Below the pieces are notes generated by a model, which saw only the letters and a program-made list of their open reading frames with translations, did not search any database and was not told the DNA's origin. A stretch of DNA of 64,000 bases from Thermus filiformis (lineage in GTDB: Bacteria > Deinococcota > Deinococci > Deinococcales > Thermaceae): contig NZ_JPSL02000040.1 in the NCBI RefSeq assembly GCF_000771745.2, positions 598,001 to 662,000 of the forward strand, given 5' to 3'. The position numbers were made by a program, and so were the translations under genes. This document shows, piece after piece, positions 1 to 10,081 of the stretch (positions within the stretch are counted from its first letter, which is position 1; each line of letters starts with the position of its first letter).

Positions 1-320
1 ACCAGGCTTAGGAGGAGGGGGACCAGGACCACGTTGAGGGCGGTGATGAAGGCGCTCCGGCTGGCGGAGGTGTACTGGAGGCCGACGGCCTGGGTGGCGT
101 AGCCCAGAAGGAGCCAGAAGGCGAGCTCCAGCCCCGCCCAGAGGACCCCCCCCTGGACCCGGCTCCAGGGGAGGAAGAAGAGGGCCGCCAGAAGGAAGCG
201 CAAAAAGACTAGGGCCGAAGGGGCCAGGGTCTCCACCGCGTCCTTGACCACCACGAAGGTGGTGCCCCAGAGCAGGGTGACCAGGTTCAGGTAAAGAAGC
301 CCCCGCGCGTAGGCCGACAT
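1..320 (-). CDS. EamA/DMT-family transporter, partial
   Basis: The reverse strand reads from an ATG at 320 for about 106 codons and runs off the window, so only the N-terminal third is present. The peptide begins MSAYARGLLYLNLVTLLWG and continues with TTFVVVKDAVETLAPS and FLRFLLAALFFLPW, the first two membrane helices of EamA drug/metabolite exporters, followed by QAVGLQYTSASRSAFIT, which matches the family's GL.YTSA..ASFI signature. The substrate cannot be told. It is divergent from the prenyl synthase with only 17 bases between the two starts. Confidence 0.8.
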   Translation of the reverse strand, partial: MSAYARGLLYLNLVTLLWGTTFVVVKDAVETLAPSALVFLRFLLAALFFLPWSRVQGGVLWAGLELAFWLLLGYATQAVGLQYTSASRSAFITALNVVLVPLLLSL

Positions 321-337
321 GGTCTAGAGTGTATAGC
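321..337. promoter_or_regulatory. Compact divergent promoter region
   Basis: The 17-base gap between the divergent starts contains TAGAGT, 7 bases before the forward ATG at 338, and on the other strand TATACA, about 9 bases before the reverse ATG at 320. This fits Thermus leaderless promoters, with the -35 elements lying inside the opposite genes. No clear -35 was seen, so the call is tentative. Confidence 0.35.
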
Positions 338-1309
338 ATGGCACCGGAGGCTTTGCGCCAGGCCCTGCGGGCCTTTCTTATGGAGCGCCTCGAGGCCCTG
401 CCCGAACGGGAGGGGTACCGGGCCCTCCTTTTGGACTACCCCCGGCGGGGGGGAAAGGCCCTCCGGGGCCTCCTCACCCTCTACAGCGCCCTGGCCCACG
501 GCGCACCCCTGGAGAGGGCCCTGCCCGTGGCAGCGGCCTTGGAGCTTTTCCAGAACTGGGTCCTAATCCACGACGACATAGAGGACGGCTCCCTGGAAAG
601 GCGGGGGGAGCCGGCCCTCCACCACAAGTACCCCATGCCCCTGGCCCTGAACGCGGGGGACGCGCTGCACGCGGAGATGTGGGGCCTCCTTTTGGGGGAG
701 GACCGGAGGGTCTTGGAGGAGTTCTACCAGATCGTCCGGCGCACCGCCTTCGGCCAGCACCTGGACCTGGCCTGGACCCTCTCGGGCCGGTTCGTGGCCC
801 CGGAAGAGTACCTGGAGATGGTCCGGAACAAGGCCGCCTACTACACCGCCGTCGCCCCTTTGCGCCTGGGGGCCCTCCTGGCCGGCCGGGAGCCGGACGG
901 GGCCTACGAGAGGGGAGGGGAGGCCCTGGGGGTGGCCTTCCAGATCGTGGACGACCTCCTGAACCTCACCGCCCCCCCGGCCTATGGGAAGGAGAAGGCG
1001 GGGGACCTCTGGGAGGGGAAGCGGACCCTGATCCTGGCGTACTTCCTCGAGGAGGCCGCGCCGGAGGAAAAGGAGCGCCTCCTTCGCCTCCTTTCCCTGC
1101 CCCGGCCCCAGAAGCCCCAAGAAGAGGTGGAGTGGCTCCACCGCCGCCTCCTCCAAAGCCGGGCCCTGGAGCGGGCCCGCCGGGAGGCAGAGCGGCTCAA
1201 GGAGGAGGGGATGGCCCTTTTGCGGCCGGCCCTCGAGGCCCTGCCCAACCCCGAGGCGGCCCGGGCCCTTTTGGGGGTCCTCGAGGCCCTGGTGGAACGT
1301 CAGGCATAA
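338..1309 (+). CDS. Polyprenyl diphosphate synthase
   Basis: This is a trans-isoprenyl diphosphate synthase (323 aa), which condenses isopentenyl diphosphate with an allylic diphosphate for carotenoid, quinone or lipid side chains. The first aspartate-rich motif is HDDIED (residues 78-83) and the second is VDDLLN (about 204-209), where the usual last Asp is replaced by Asn. GGKALRG (38-44) matches the family's GGKR.RP substrate motif. The ATG at 338 is preferred to a GTG at 329 because it sits 7 bases after a -10-like TAGAGT. Product chain length cannot be read from the sequence. Confidence 0.85.
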   Translation: MAPEALRQALRAFLMERLEALPEREGYRALLLDYPRRGGKALRGLLTLYSALAHGAPLERALPVAAALELFQNWVLIHDDIEDGSLERRGEPALHHKYPMPLALNAGDALHAEMWGLLLGEDRRVLEEFYQIVRRTAFGQHLDLAWTLSGRFVAPEEYLEMVRNKAAYYTAVAPLRLGALLAGREPDGAYERGGEALGVAFQIVDDLLNLTAPPAYGKEKAGDLWEGKRTLILAYFLEEAAPEEKERLLRLLSLPRPQKPQEEVEWLHRRLLQSRALERARREAERLKEEGMALLRPALEALPNPEAARALLGVLEALVERQA

Positions 1310-1316
1310 TGGGGGC

Positions 1317-1505
1317 ATGAAGGGGGTTCGGTTCCGCATCCTTACCGCCCAGGACCCGGACCTTCTCCAGGAGCGCCTGAACCGCTTCGTGGAGGAGCTT
1401 CCGGAGGAGGTGGTCCTGGTGGAGGTCCGCTTCAGCGTGGGGGGCACCCCCCCGGTGTACGCGGCCCTGGTCCAGTACAAGGAAGTGGAGCCTTGGAAGG
1501 AGTGA
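1317..1505 (+). CDS. Small Cse60-like protein
   Basis: A 62-residue protein starts 7 bases after the prenyl synthase and is probably cotranscribed with it. The layout (DLLQERLNRFVEEL, then VVLVEVRFSV, then PPVYAALVQYKE) is one helix followed by two strands, resembling the small Cse60-type family first named in Bacillus sporulation. Thermus does not sporulate, so the family name says nothing about the role. There is no signal peptide or membrane segment. Confidence 0.6.
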   Translation: MKGVRFRILTAQDPDLLQERLNRFVEELPEEVVLVEVRFSVGGTPPVYAALVQYKEVEPWKE

Positions 1506-1562
1506 GGCCGCCCCAGCTTGGGGGCCCCGGTTGAGCCTTTCCGCTATAGAGGAGGCAGGTGG

Positions 1563-2189
1563 GTGAAGGAGACGGGAGAAAAGGGCATAAGGGCTTTCCT
1601 CTTCTTCCTGGCCCTGCGGGGCGAGGCGGTGCGGGAGGAGGTGCGAAGCCGGTTTCCCGTCCTGGTCCCCGCCCTGAAGGCCCTGGGGGAGGACCTGGAG
1701 GTCCAGGGGGAGACCTTCCGGCTCAGGCGGCCCCTCTCCCTCTCCTGGTTCGCTCCCCTTTTCGCCGAGATGGACTCCCCCCTCCTCCCCGAGAGGCCCC
1801 TGGCCCTGGAGCGCCTCTTTGAGGCGGCGGTGCGGGACGGGCTCGCCGGGGTCCTGCCCGGGGAGGAGGTCTGGGAAAGCCCCTCCCTCCCCGTGAGGGC
1901 CGCGGCCCACCTGGCCCTGGCCGCCCGGGCCTACCAGGAGGGGGAGGCCCGGACCGCCCTTCAGCTTTTGGGGAAGGCCCTGGGGCTTTTGGAAGGGGCG
2001 GGGATCCCCTTCCCCGGGGTGGTCCTGGGCCTCCTCGCCCTCGTCCAGGAGGCCCAGCGGCCGGGGGGGCGGGGGCGGAAGACGGCCCAGAAGGCCCTGG
2101 AGCGGGCCCTAACCCCCTTTGGGGTGGAGCTGGCCCAGCGGGCCCTCCAGCACCCGCTGGAAGGCGGCCAGGGCTCCCTCAACCGCTGA
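1563..2189 (+). CDS. Hypothetical protein
   Basis: The frame is open from a TTG at 1518, but the GTG at 1563 is the better start because AGGAGG (1550-1555) lies 7 bases ahead of it. The product is about 208 aa and mostly helical. It opens with a winged-helix-like stretch (GIRAFLFFLALRGEAVREEV) and later has a TPR-like helical segment (AYQEGEARTALQLLGKALGLLEGA). I do not recognise a family. Its 3' end overlaps the convergent threonine aldolase pseudogene by 81 bases. Confidence 0.6.
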   Translation: MKETGEKGIRAFLFFLALRGEAVREEVRSRFPVLVPALKALGEDLEVQGETFRLRRPLSLSWFAPLFAEMDSPLLPERPLALERLFEAAVRDGLAGVLPGEEVWESPSLPVRAAAHLALAARAYQEGEARTALQLLGKALGLLEGAGIPFPGVVLGLLALVQEAQRPGGRGRKTAQKALERALTPFGVELAQRALQHPLEGGQGSLNR

Positions 2190-3164
2190 GTCGTCCAGGT
2201 CCCGGTGGGTGACCAGGCGGATCCGGCCCTTCAGCACCCCCACAAGGACCCCCTGGGCCTTCAGGGCCTGGGCCAGGGCCTCGGGATGGGGGTGGGGGAG
2301 GTAGACCATGTTGGTCTCGGGCTCCTCGGGCGAGAGGCCGAGCCTCTTTAGCCCCTCTGCCAGGGCCTTGGCCCGGGCGTGGTCCTGGGCCAGAAGAGGC
2401 GGCCCCTCCTCCAGGGCCACAAGCCCCGCCGCGGCCAGCACCCCCACCTGGCGCATCCCCCCGCCCAGGAGCTTCCTGTAGCGTCGGGCCTCCTTGGCCA
2501 GCCCCTTGGGGAAGAGCAGGAGGGAGCCCACGGGCGCCCCCAGGCCCTTGGAGAGGGAGACCATCAGGGTGGTGAAGCCCCGGGCCAGGCGGGCGGGCTC
2601 CGTGCCGAGGGCAAGGGCGGCGTTGAAGAGCCGGGCCCCGTCCAGGTGGCTGGGGAGGCCCTTCTCCCGGGCCAGCTCCGCCACCTGGCGGGCCAGGGCC
2701 TCCTCTCAGTGTTCCCTTCGGGAAGCAACCACCACCCGTCCCCCCGCCAGGTTGTGGGTGTTCTCCAGGGCCACCAGGCCGACGGGGGCCTGGTGGGGGC
2801 TTTCGTGGAAGAGGGCGCGGAGGGCCTTTAGGTCGGGCCGGCCCCGGGGGGCGGGGTAGGTCCGAACCAAGGCCCCGGCCAGGGCGGCGGGGGCGCCCAG
2901 CTCGTACTCGTAGAGGTGGGCCCCCTCGGGGGCCAGGACCTCCTGGCCCCGCCTCAGGTGGAGGAGGAGGGCCACCTGGTTGGCCATGGTCCCCGAGGGG
3001 AAGAAGAGGGCCTCCTCAAACCCCAGCCTCTCCGCGGCCAGGGCCTGGAGCCGGTTGACGGTGGGGTCCTCCCCGTAGACATCGTCCCCCACCTCGGCCT
3101 CGGCCATGGCCCGGCGCATCCGGGGGCTGGGCCGGGTCACCGTGTCGGAGCGAAGGTCAATCAT
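2109..3164 (-). pseudogene. ltaE: L-threonine aldolase, interrupted by a hairpin repeat with a stop
   Basis: The N-terminal part (3164-2709) begins [20 protein letters not shown] and runs to the family motif [11 protein letters not shown]. The C-terminal part (2684-2109) carries LPSHLDGARLFNAA and the PLP lysine region SLSKGLG. Both lie in the same frame. Between them is a 27-bp repeat (2703-2729) that reads VASRREH followed by TGA, which stops translation at 2706-2708. Without the stop the frame is continuous, so this is one insertion or one nonsense change, not decay. The start ATG overlaps the end of the upstream aminotransferase, so the genes were coupled. The gene is probably inactive unless the TGA is read through. 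Confidence 0.85.
2703..2729 (-). repeat. Short hairpin repeat (family 1) inside ltaE
   Basis: On the reverse strand this reads GTTGCTTCCCGAAGGGAACA followed by CTGAGAG. TTCCC pairs with GGGAA across a GAA loop. About 14 related copies lie in the window; the same TGA-containing form sits in the VapC gene at 56154-56181. Confidence 0.85.
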
Positions 3165-4302
3165 ACGCCTCCAAGAAGGTCTTCAGGATCTGGGCGGCCC
3201 GGAAGAGGTCCTCCTCGGGCCGGACCAGGGCCAGGCGCACGTACCCCCGGCCCCCGGGGCCGAACCCCTGGCCCGGGGCGAGGATGAGGCCGGTGGAAAG
3301 GGCCAGGCGCTGGGCGAAGGCGAGGTCGTCCACCCCTTTCGGCAGGCGGCCCCAGAGGTACATCGTCCCCTCGGGGGGGCGCATCCAAAGGGCCTCCTTC
3401 AGGGCCTCGTAAAGGGCCTGGGCCCGCCGGGCGTAGGTCTTGGCGTAGGATCTCAGGACCTCCCGGGGCGTGTTCAGGGCGGCCACGCCCATGCGGAGGA
3501 TCCCCGCGTACTGGTTGAAGTCCACCACCCCCTTGACCGCCTCGAGGGCCCGGATGGCCTCCCGGTGGCCCAGGGCGAAGCCCAGGCGGAAGCCCGCCAG
3601 GTTGTAGCTCTTGGAGAGGGAGAAGAGCTCCACCACCCTGGCCCCCTTGCCCGCCAGGGCCAGGGCGCTCTCCGCCTGCCCCTCAAAGACCTGGTCCACG
3701 TAGGGGTTGTCGTGGACGAGCCAGAGGCCGTGCGCCTCGGCGAAGGCCAGGGCCTCCTCCAAGAAGGCGCGGGGGGCGACCCGGCCCGTGGGGTTGTTGG
3801 GGTAGTTGAGGAGGAGGACGCGGGCCTGCCGGAGGGCCTCCGAGGGGATCTGGGTGAGGTCCGGGAGGAGGTCCTCCCCTAGGGGGATGAACTGGACCCT
3901 TAGAGAGGCCACCCGGGCCGCGCCCAGGTAGCTGGGGTAGGCCACCTCGGGAAGGAGGAGGGTCTCGCCGGGCTCGGTCAGGGCCAGGAGGAGGTGGGCG
4001 AGCCCCTCCTGGCTTCCGATTAGGGCGAGGGCCTCGGAGGCGGGGTCCAGCTCCAGGCCGAACCGCTCGCGGAACCAGGCCACCGCCCTCTTTAGGAAGG
4101 GCAGGGTGCAGGTCTTCAGGCAGTAGCCGTAGGTGGAGGGGTCGGCGAGGGCCTCCTGGAGGGCCTCGAGGGGGGCCTTGGGGGGCGGGAGGTCGGTGGA
4201 GCCGATGGAGAGGTCCAGGAGGGGGAGGCCCTTCTCCTTGGCCTCCCGCTTGGCCCGGTCCATCTCCAGGAAGACGGAGGGCGGGGGGACGCGGCTACTC
4301 AT
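3157..4302 (-). CDS. Class I/II PLP-dependent aminotransferase
   Basis: This is a fold-type I aminotransferase of 381 aa, in the broad group that includes LL-diaminopimelate and aspartate aminotransferases. Visible motifs are NYPNNPTG (166-173), DNPY (198-201) and [14 protein letters not shown] with the PLP lysine at K231. It starts at the ATG at 4302, overlapping the end of the MogA gene by 8 bases, and its own end overlaps the ltaE start by 8 bases, so mogA-aminotransferase-ltaE form a tightly coupled operon. The amino-acid substrate cannot be told. Confidence 0.85.
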   Translation of the reverse strand: MSSRVPPPSVFLEMDRAKREAKEKGLPLLDLSIGSTDLPPPKAPLEALQEALADPSTYGYCLKTCTLPFLKRAVAWFRERFGLELDPASEALALIGSQEGLAHLLLALTEPGETLLLPEVAYPSYLGAARVASLRVQFIPLGEDLLPDLTQIPSEALRQARVLLLNYPNNPTGRVAPRAFLEEALAFAEAHGLWLVHDNPYVDQVFEGQAESALALAGKGARVVELFSLSKSYNLAGFRLGFALGHREAIRALEAVKGVVDFNQYAGILRMGVAALNTPREVLRSYAKTYARRAQALYEALKEALWMRPPEGTMYLWGRLPKGVDDLAFAQRLALSTGLILAPGQGFGPGGRGYVRLALVRPEEDLFRAAQILKTFLEAYD

Positions 4303-4789
4303 GGTGCCCCTCCTTCCAGGGCCTCCCGGTGATCAGGCTCAGGGCGTGGGGCAGGACGGGGAGGACGGCCTCGAGGGAGTCCCGGGCCCCCTTGGGGCTT
4401 CCCGGGAGGTTGAGGATCAGGGTCTTCCCCCGCACCCCCGCCACCCCCCGGGAGAGGGCGGCCATGGGGGTTTTCGCCAGACCCTTGAGGCGCATGAGCT
4501 CGGCCAGGCCCGGGGCCTCCCGGTCCAGGACCTCCCGGGTGGCCTCGGGGGTCTGGTCCCTGGGGGCAAGCCCCGTCCCCCCGTTGGTCAGGATGAGGTC
4601 CAGCCTCTCCCGGTCGGCCCAGATGCGGAGGACCTTCTTGATCTGGGGCGGCTCGTCGGGGACGATCTCGTAGGCCACCACCTCAAAGGGCCCTCCCTTC
4701 AGGACCTCCCGGATGGCCAGGTGGGTGGTGTCCTCCCGCTCCCCCCGGGCCCCCTTGTCCGACACGGTCAGGATGCCTACCCGGAACAT
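4295..4789 (-). CDS. mog: Molybdopterin biosynthesis protein MogA/MoaB
   Basis: A 164-residue protein of the MogA/MoaB fold, which adenylylates molybdopterin before molybdate insertion. Motifs are TVSDKGARGEREDTT at the N-terminus, TNGGTGLAPRDQT (68-80) and NLPGSPKG (127-134), all part of the molybdopterin-binding pocket. It is the first gene of a reverse-strand operon. A molybdoenzyme that could use the cofactor is encoded at 8046-10058. Confidence 0.88.
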   Translation of the reverse strand: MFRVGILTVSDKGARGEREDTTHLAIREVLKGGPFEVVAYEIVPDEPPQIKKVLRIWADRERLDLILTNGGTGLAPRDQTPEATREVLDREAPGLAELMRLKGLAKTPMAALSRGVAGVRGKTLILNLPGSPKGARDSLEAVLPVLPHALSLITGRPWKEGHHE

Positions 4790-4819
4790 TTGTCCTCAGC
4801 TTACCCCCGGAGGGCTTGT

Positions 4820-4848
4820 TTGGAAGCCCCCATCTGCCGGGGGATAAT
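4820..4848 (+). promoter_or_regulatory. Leaderless promoter for the GNAT gene
   Basis: TTGGAA (4820-4825), a 17-base spacer and GATAAT (4843-4848) lie 6 bases before the ATG at 4855. The spacing fits a leaderless Thermus transcript and decides the start codon of the next gene. Confidence 0.6.
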
Positions 4849-4854
4849 GGACCT

Positions 4855-5396
4855 ATGTGGACCTTCCCCGAGCGCCTCGAGGGGCGTTTCGTCCGCCTCG
4901 AGCCCCTGGCCCTGGCCCATGCCCCCCTCTTCCTCGCCGCCTACGAGGAGGAGGTCTACCGCTACATGTCCTACCGCCCCGAGCCGAGCCTGGAGGGGAT
5001 GGAGCGCCACCTGAGGGCCCTTTTGGAGGAGCCCGGCCGGGTGAACTGGCTCATCCGCCTGGGAGAGGAGGCCGCGGGCCGTATCTCGGTCATCGCCCCC
5101 GCCCCGGAGCACGGCCGGCTGGAGCTCGGCACCCTGATCTTCAGGCCCTTCTGGGGGAGCCCCGCCAACCTCGAGGCCAAGCTCCTCCTCATGGCCCACG
5201 CCTTTGAGGTCCTGGGGGCGGAGCGGGTCCAGTTCAAGGTGGATGCCCGCAACCTGAGGAGCCAGAGGGCCCTGGAGAAGCTGGGGGCGGTGCGCGAGGG
5301 GGTCTTGCGGCGACACCGCCGGGTGGGGCAGGAGTGGCGGGACGACGTCTTCTACAGCGTCCTCAAGGAGGAGTGGCCCGGGGTGCGGGAGAGGAT

Positions 5397-5421
<25 letters not shown>
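4855..5421 (+). CDS. GNAT-family N-acetyltransferase (RimJ/RimL-like)
   Basis: A 188-residue acetyl-CoA-dependent transferase. LEGRFVRLEPL at the start, LIRLGEEAAGRISV in the centre and VDARNLRSQRALEKLGA near the end are the usual RimJ/RimL-type blocks, the last being the conserved asparagine helix of the fold. The ATG at 4855 is chosen from the leaderless promoter just upstream. Its 3' end overlaps the next permease gene by 25 bases. The substrate is unknown. Confidence 0.85.
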
Positions 5422-6587
<1,166 letters not shown>

Positions 6588-6590
<3 letters not shown>

Positions 6591-6735
6591 TACCCTTTTC
6601 CGCCGTTTCCTTCGCGCGCATGACCCCGTCAAAGGGCTTGGGAAAGGCTTTACCGGGGCCCCCGTCCCAGCGCAAGCTGGGACGGGGTGGTTTACCGGGG
6701 CCCCCATCCTGGCTTGGGCCAGGATGGGGTGGTAT
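6588..6735 (+). repeat. Hairpin array (family 2), long form, copy A
   Basis: The copy has a leader (TACCCTTTTCCGCCGTTTCC, then a GGGCTTGGGAAAGGCTTTA block) followed by two hairpins. The stems are CGTCCCAGC/GCTGGGACG (from about 6660) and CATCCTGGC/GCCAGGATG (from about 6702). Each hairpin is flanked by GGGGCCCC on the left and GGGGTGGT on the right. The same leader precedes hairpins at 14681 and, inverted, at 58031. Confidence 0.85.
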
Positions 6736-8039
6736 TACCGGAGCCTCTCCTCCAGCCATCCCCCAATGGCCAAGACCCGCCCGTCCTCCGCGTAGGGGCC
6801 CACCACCTGAAGGCCCACGGGGAGCCCCTCCACCCGGGCGAAGGGGAGGGCCAAAGTGGGCACCCCCAGGAGGCTGAAGGGCAGGGTGAGGGTGATGAAG
6901 GCCTCCCGGTGGCTCTTCCTGCCCGACTCGAGCTCCACCTCCTCCGTGCCCAGGGGCGGGGCGGGGAGGGGCTGGGCGGGCAGGAGGAGGGCGTCCACCC
7001 CCCGTAGGGCCTTCATGAGCTCCAGGCGCAGCGTCTCCCGCTCGGCCACCGCGTCCCGGTACTCCTTCTCCGTGAGGGTAAGGCCCGCCAGGAGGGCCTC
7101 CCGCACCGGGGGGGAGAAGAGGTCCGGGGCCTCTTTGAGGGCCTTCTCGTGGATCCTCGCCGCCTCGTACCGGACGAGCCGGGTGTAGACCTCGTAGGCC
7201 CCGGAAAGGGGCAAGGATACCTCCCGCACCTCGGCCCGGAGGCGGGGAAGGTCCTCCAGAAGCCTTTGGAAGGCCTTTCGCACCTCCCGGCCCAGCCTCC
7301 CTTCCAGGAAGTCCACCGGCACGCCGAAGGTGGGGTTTTGCGGGGCCTCGAGGGGGATGCTCTCCCCGGCCAGGATCTCCGTGAGGAGGTGGGCGTCCCG
7401 CACTGACCGGGCGATGGGCCCCGCGTGGTCGGTGGAGCGGGAGAGGGGAAGCGCCCCTTCCAGGCTCACCCGCCCGTAGGAGGGCTTGAACCCCACCACC
7501 CCGTTGAAGGCCGCAGGGATGCGGATGGACCCCCCGGTGTCCGAGCCCAAGGAGGCGAGGCCGATGCCCAGGGCCACCGCCACCGCGCTCCCGCTGCTGC
7601 TCCCTCCCGCCTGGCGGCCCGGGTCCAGGGCGTTAAGCACCGGCCCCGTGGCGGTGATCTCCCCGGTGATGCCCAGGGCGATCTCGTGCATGTTGGCCTT
7701 GGCGAAGAGGAGGGCCCCCGCTTCCCGAAGCCTTTTGACCGCCGCCGCCTCCTCGGGCAGGGGAGGGAGGGGGGCCCGGGTCCCGGCCCGGGTGGGCATC
7801 CCCTTCACGGGGAAGAGGTCCTTCACGGTGAGGGGGATGCCGTGCAGGGGGCCCCGCGCCTGGCCCCGCCTAAGCTCCTCCGTGAGGGCCTCCGCCTCGG
7901 CCCGGGCGGCCTCCTCGTCCAGGTAGACCAAGGCGTTCCGGTCTTGGTAGGCCCGGGCCCGCTCCAAGGCCTCTTCCAGGAGGTCCAAGGGGGTCTTCTC
8001 CCCCGTCCTTAGGGCTTGGAGGGCGCTCAGAAGGTCCAT
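6735..8039 (-). CDS. Amidase (amidase-signature family)
   Basis: A 434-residue serine amidase. The Ser-cisSer-Lys triad is visible as TVKDLF (K73), the AGGSSSGSAVAVA loop (144-156) and GSDTGGSIRIPA (nucleophile S171). Its length equals that of stand-alone amidases. GatA of the tRNA amidotransferase is a relative, but no gatB or gatC lies nearby, so a catabolic amidase is more likely. The start is 6 bases after the end of the molybdopterin oxidoreductase gene, so the two are probably one transcript. Confidence 0.85.
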   Translation of the reverse strand: MDLLSALQALRTGEKTPLDLLEEALERARAYQDRNALVYLDEEAARAEAEALTEELRRGQARGPLHGIPLTVKDLFPVKGMPTRAGTRAPLPPLPEEAAAVKRLREAGALLFAKANMHEIALGITGEITATGPVLNALDPGRQAGGSSSGSAVAVALGIGLASLGSDTGGSIRIPAAFNGVVGFKPSYGRVSLEGALPLSRSTDHAGPIARSVRDAHLLTEILAGESIPLEAPQNPTFGVPVDFLEGRLGREVRKAFQRLLEDLPRLRAEVREVSLPLSGAYEVYTRLVRYEAARIHEKALKEAPDLFSPPVREALLAGLTLTEKEYRDAVAERETLRLELMKALRGVDALLLPAQPLPAPPLGTEEVELESGRKSHREAFITLTLPFSLLGVPTLALPFARVEGLPVGLQVVGPYAEDGRVLAIGGWLEERLR

Positions 8040-8045
8040 ACCCCA

Positions 8046-10058
8046 TTATTGCGCAAACCGGATGGGCTCCACCTCCACCGCCGTGGCGTGAAAGGTGCTT
8101 CCCCCGCCCAGGTCGGTAAGCTTCTCGCTGGTGAGGTGATTAATGCCCCGGCCGTCCGGGGCGTCCCCCTCCCACCAGGTCCCTTCCAGGACCACCGTTC
8201 CCGGGATGGGGGCCTCGGTGAGGTGGACCCTGCGCACCACCTGGCCCCAGCGGGACCGGATGACCGCGTACACCCCTTCGGTGAGCCCCCGGGGCTCTGC
8301 GTCCAGGGGATGGACCAGGAGGCGGGGCTCGCCCCCCTCCGCCTCCTTGAGGGCCTCCACCGGGCCGTAGGTGGTGTTCAGGAAGCTCTTCGCCGGGGGG
8401 GTGAGGAGGATCAAGGGGTAGCCGGGCTCGGGGTGCGTGGGGATGACCTCGGGGGGCGGGCTGAAGCGCACGGGGCCTTGGGCGAAGGGGAGGAAGGGCC
8501 GGGGAAGGTTGAGCCGGACGAAGCCCTCCCGCTTGAGCCTTTCCAGGGTGATGCCCTGGAGGTAGGGGTGGTCGGTATCCAGGAGGCTTTGCGCCACCTC
8601 CTCCGCCGTCCAGTACAGAGTGGGCTCCTCCAGGCCCAGCCTCCTCGCGAGCTCGCGGAAGACCCAGGTGTTGGGGCGGGCCTCCCCTTCCGGGGGGCTT
8701 AGGGGCTCGTTCCAGGAGAGGTAGTAGTGGCCGTAGCTGGTGTAGAGGTCCGGGTGCTCGTAGAAGAGGGTGGCCGGCAGGACGAAGTCGGCGTAGCGGG
8801 CGGTCTCGGTCATCACCTGCTCCAGGACCACGGTGAAGAGGTCCTCCCGGGAAAGCCCCTCCTTCACCCGGGCGGTGTTGGGCGCCACCACCAGGGGGTT
8901 GGAGTTGAAGACGAAGAGGGCCCGGATGGGCGGGGAAAGCTCGGTGAGGGCGGTGCCGAGCTGGTTCATGTTGATGGCCCTGGCCTTGGGGTTCGGGCGG
9001 AAGTAGCCCTTTGGGGGGTGGCCTTCCAGAAGGTGCCGCCCCCCGAGGAAACGCTTGTTCAGGGGAAAGGCCCCGCTGGTGGAGAGGAGGGCCCCGCACC
9101 CCGGGTAGCGCCAGCTCCCCAAAAGGGCGGGGAGGAGGACCACCGCCCGGAGGCTGTTCCCGCCCCCCGGGTGGCGGGTCATGCCGTAGCCCACCCGGAG
9201 GAAGACCCGCTTCGCCTCCCCCAGCTCCCGGGCCAGGCGAAGGATAACCTCCTCCGGCACCCCGGTGAGGGCGCTCGCCCGCTTTGGAGGCCAGGCCCGG
9301 GCGGCCTCCTCAAACTCCTCCAGGCCGAGGGCCGCCTCCTGTAGGTACGCCCGGTCCACCAGGCCCTCCCGGAAGAGGACGTGGGCCAGGGCGTAGGCCA
9401 AGGCGGCGTCGGTCCCGGGGCGGAGCCGGATGTGCTCGTCGGCGAAGCGGCTGGTGGCGTTGGCGTAAGGGTCTATGTGGACCACCTTGGCCCCCCGGTG
9501 CCGGGCCTCCTTGAGGAAGGGGGTGAGGTGGCTGTGGGTGGCCAGGCTGTTGATCCCCCAGAGGAGGATGTAGCGGGCGTTTCCCGGGATCTCCTCGGGG
9601 TCCGGGCCCACCCGCGCCCCGTAGGTCATCTCCCAGGCGGCGCCTCCCGCGGTAGCGCAGATGGTCTCCAGGAGCTCCGAGGCCCCGATGGCCCGGAAGA
9701 AGGCCAGGGGGTGCTGGTTCTCCACCAGGCCCATGGTGCCCGCGTAGTGGTAGGGGAGGACGGCCTCGCCTCCCTCCCGGTCCAGGACCTCCATGAGCCT
9801 TTGGGCGATCTCGTCCAGGGCCTCCTCCCAGGAAACCTGGACGAACCTCCCCTCGCCCTTCCGCCCCACCCGGCGCAAGGGGTAGAGGAGCCTCTTCTGG
9901 GCCCTTTCGGGGTAGCGGTAGGTCTTCTTGCAGGCGAAGCCCCGGGTGATGGGGTGGGCGGGGTCGCCCTCCACCCGGACCAGCCTTCCCTCCTCCAGGG
10001 TGAGGAGGAGGCTGCAGGCGTCTGGGCAGTCCAGGGGGCAGGTGGCTCGAGCGCGCAT
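8046..10058 (-). CDS. Molybdopterin-dependent oxidoreductase with one [4Fe-4S] cluster
   Basis: A 670-residue enzyme of the DMSO-reductase/formate-dehydrogenase class. The N-terminus has C7-x3-C11-x3-C15 and C43 (CPLDCPDAC and GFACKK), the cluster-binding pattern. The MGD-binding domains follow (ILLWGINSLATHSH, VHIDPYANAT, VFNSNPLVVAPN) and a C-terminal barrel ends in FHATAVEVE. The ATG at 10058 is preferred to longer openings because it places the cysteine motif at the proper distance. No Tat signal and no electron-transfer or membrane subunit are seen, so it probably acts alone in the cytoplasm. The substrate is unknown. Confidence 0.85.
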   Translation of the reverse strand: MRARATCPLDCPDACSLLLTLEEGRLVRVEGDPAHPITRGFACKKTYRYPERAQKRLLYPLRRVGRKGEGRFVQVSWEEALDEIAQRLMEVLDREGGEAVLPYHYAGTMGLVENQHPLAFFRAIGASELLETICATAGGAAWEMTYGARVGPDPEEIPGNARYILLWGINSLATHSHLTPFLKEARHRGAKVVHIDPYANATSRFADEHIRLRPGTDAALAYALAHVLFREGLVDRAYLQEAALGLEEFEEAARAWPPKRASALTGVPEEVILRLARELGEAKRVFLRVGYGMTRHPGGGNSLRAVVLLPALLGSWRYPGCGALLSTSGAFPLNKRFLGGRHLLEGHPPKGYFRPNPKARAINMNQLGTALTELSPPIRALFVFNSNPLVVAPNTARVKEGLSREDLFTVVLEQVMTETARYADFVLPATLFYEHPDLYTSYGHYYLSWNEPLSPPEGEARPNTWVFRELARRLGLEEPTLYWTAEEVAQSLLDTDHPYLQGITLERLKREGFVRLNLPRPFLPFAQGPVRFSPPPEVIPTHPEPGYPLILLTPPAKSFLNTTYGPVEALKEAEGGEPRLLVHPLDAEPRGLTEGVYAVIRSRWGQVVRRVHLTEAPIPGTVVLEGTWWEGDAPDGRGINHLTSEKLTDLGGGSTFHATAVEVEPIRFAQ

Positions 10059-10081
10059 ACCCCCATGGTACGCTTTCCCCC

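Noticed and set aside
563-1480. Long antisense open frames over the prenyl synthase and many other genes
   Set aside because: In such GC-rich DNA the complement of real genes is often open. These frames lack recognisable domains while the opposite strand has clear ones.
6656-6735. Family 2 hairpins as intrinsic terminators
   Set aside because: They end in GGGGTGGTTTTA-like sequence without a T run and often come two or three in a row; the real terminator after dctP looks different.
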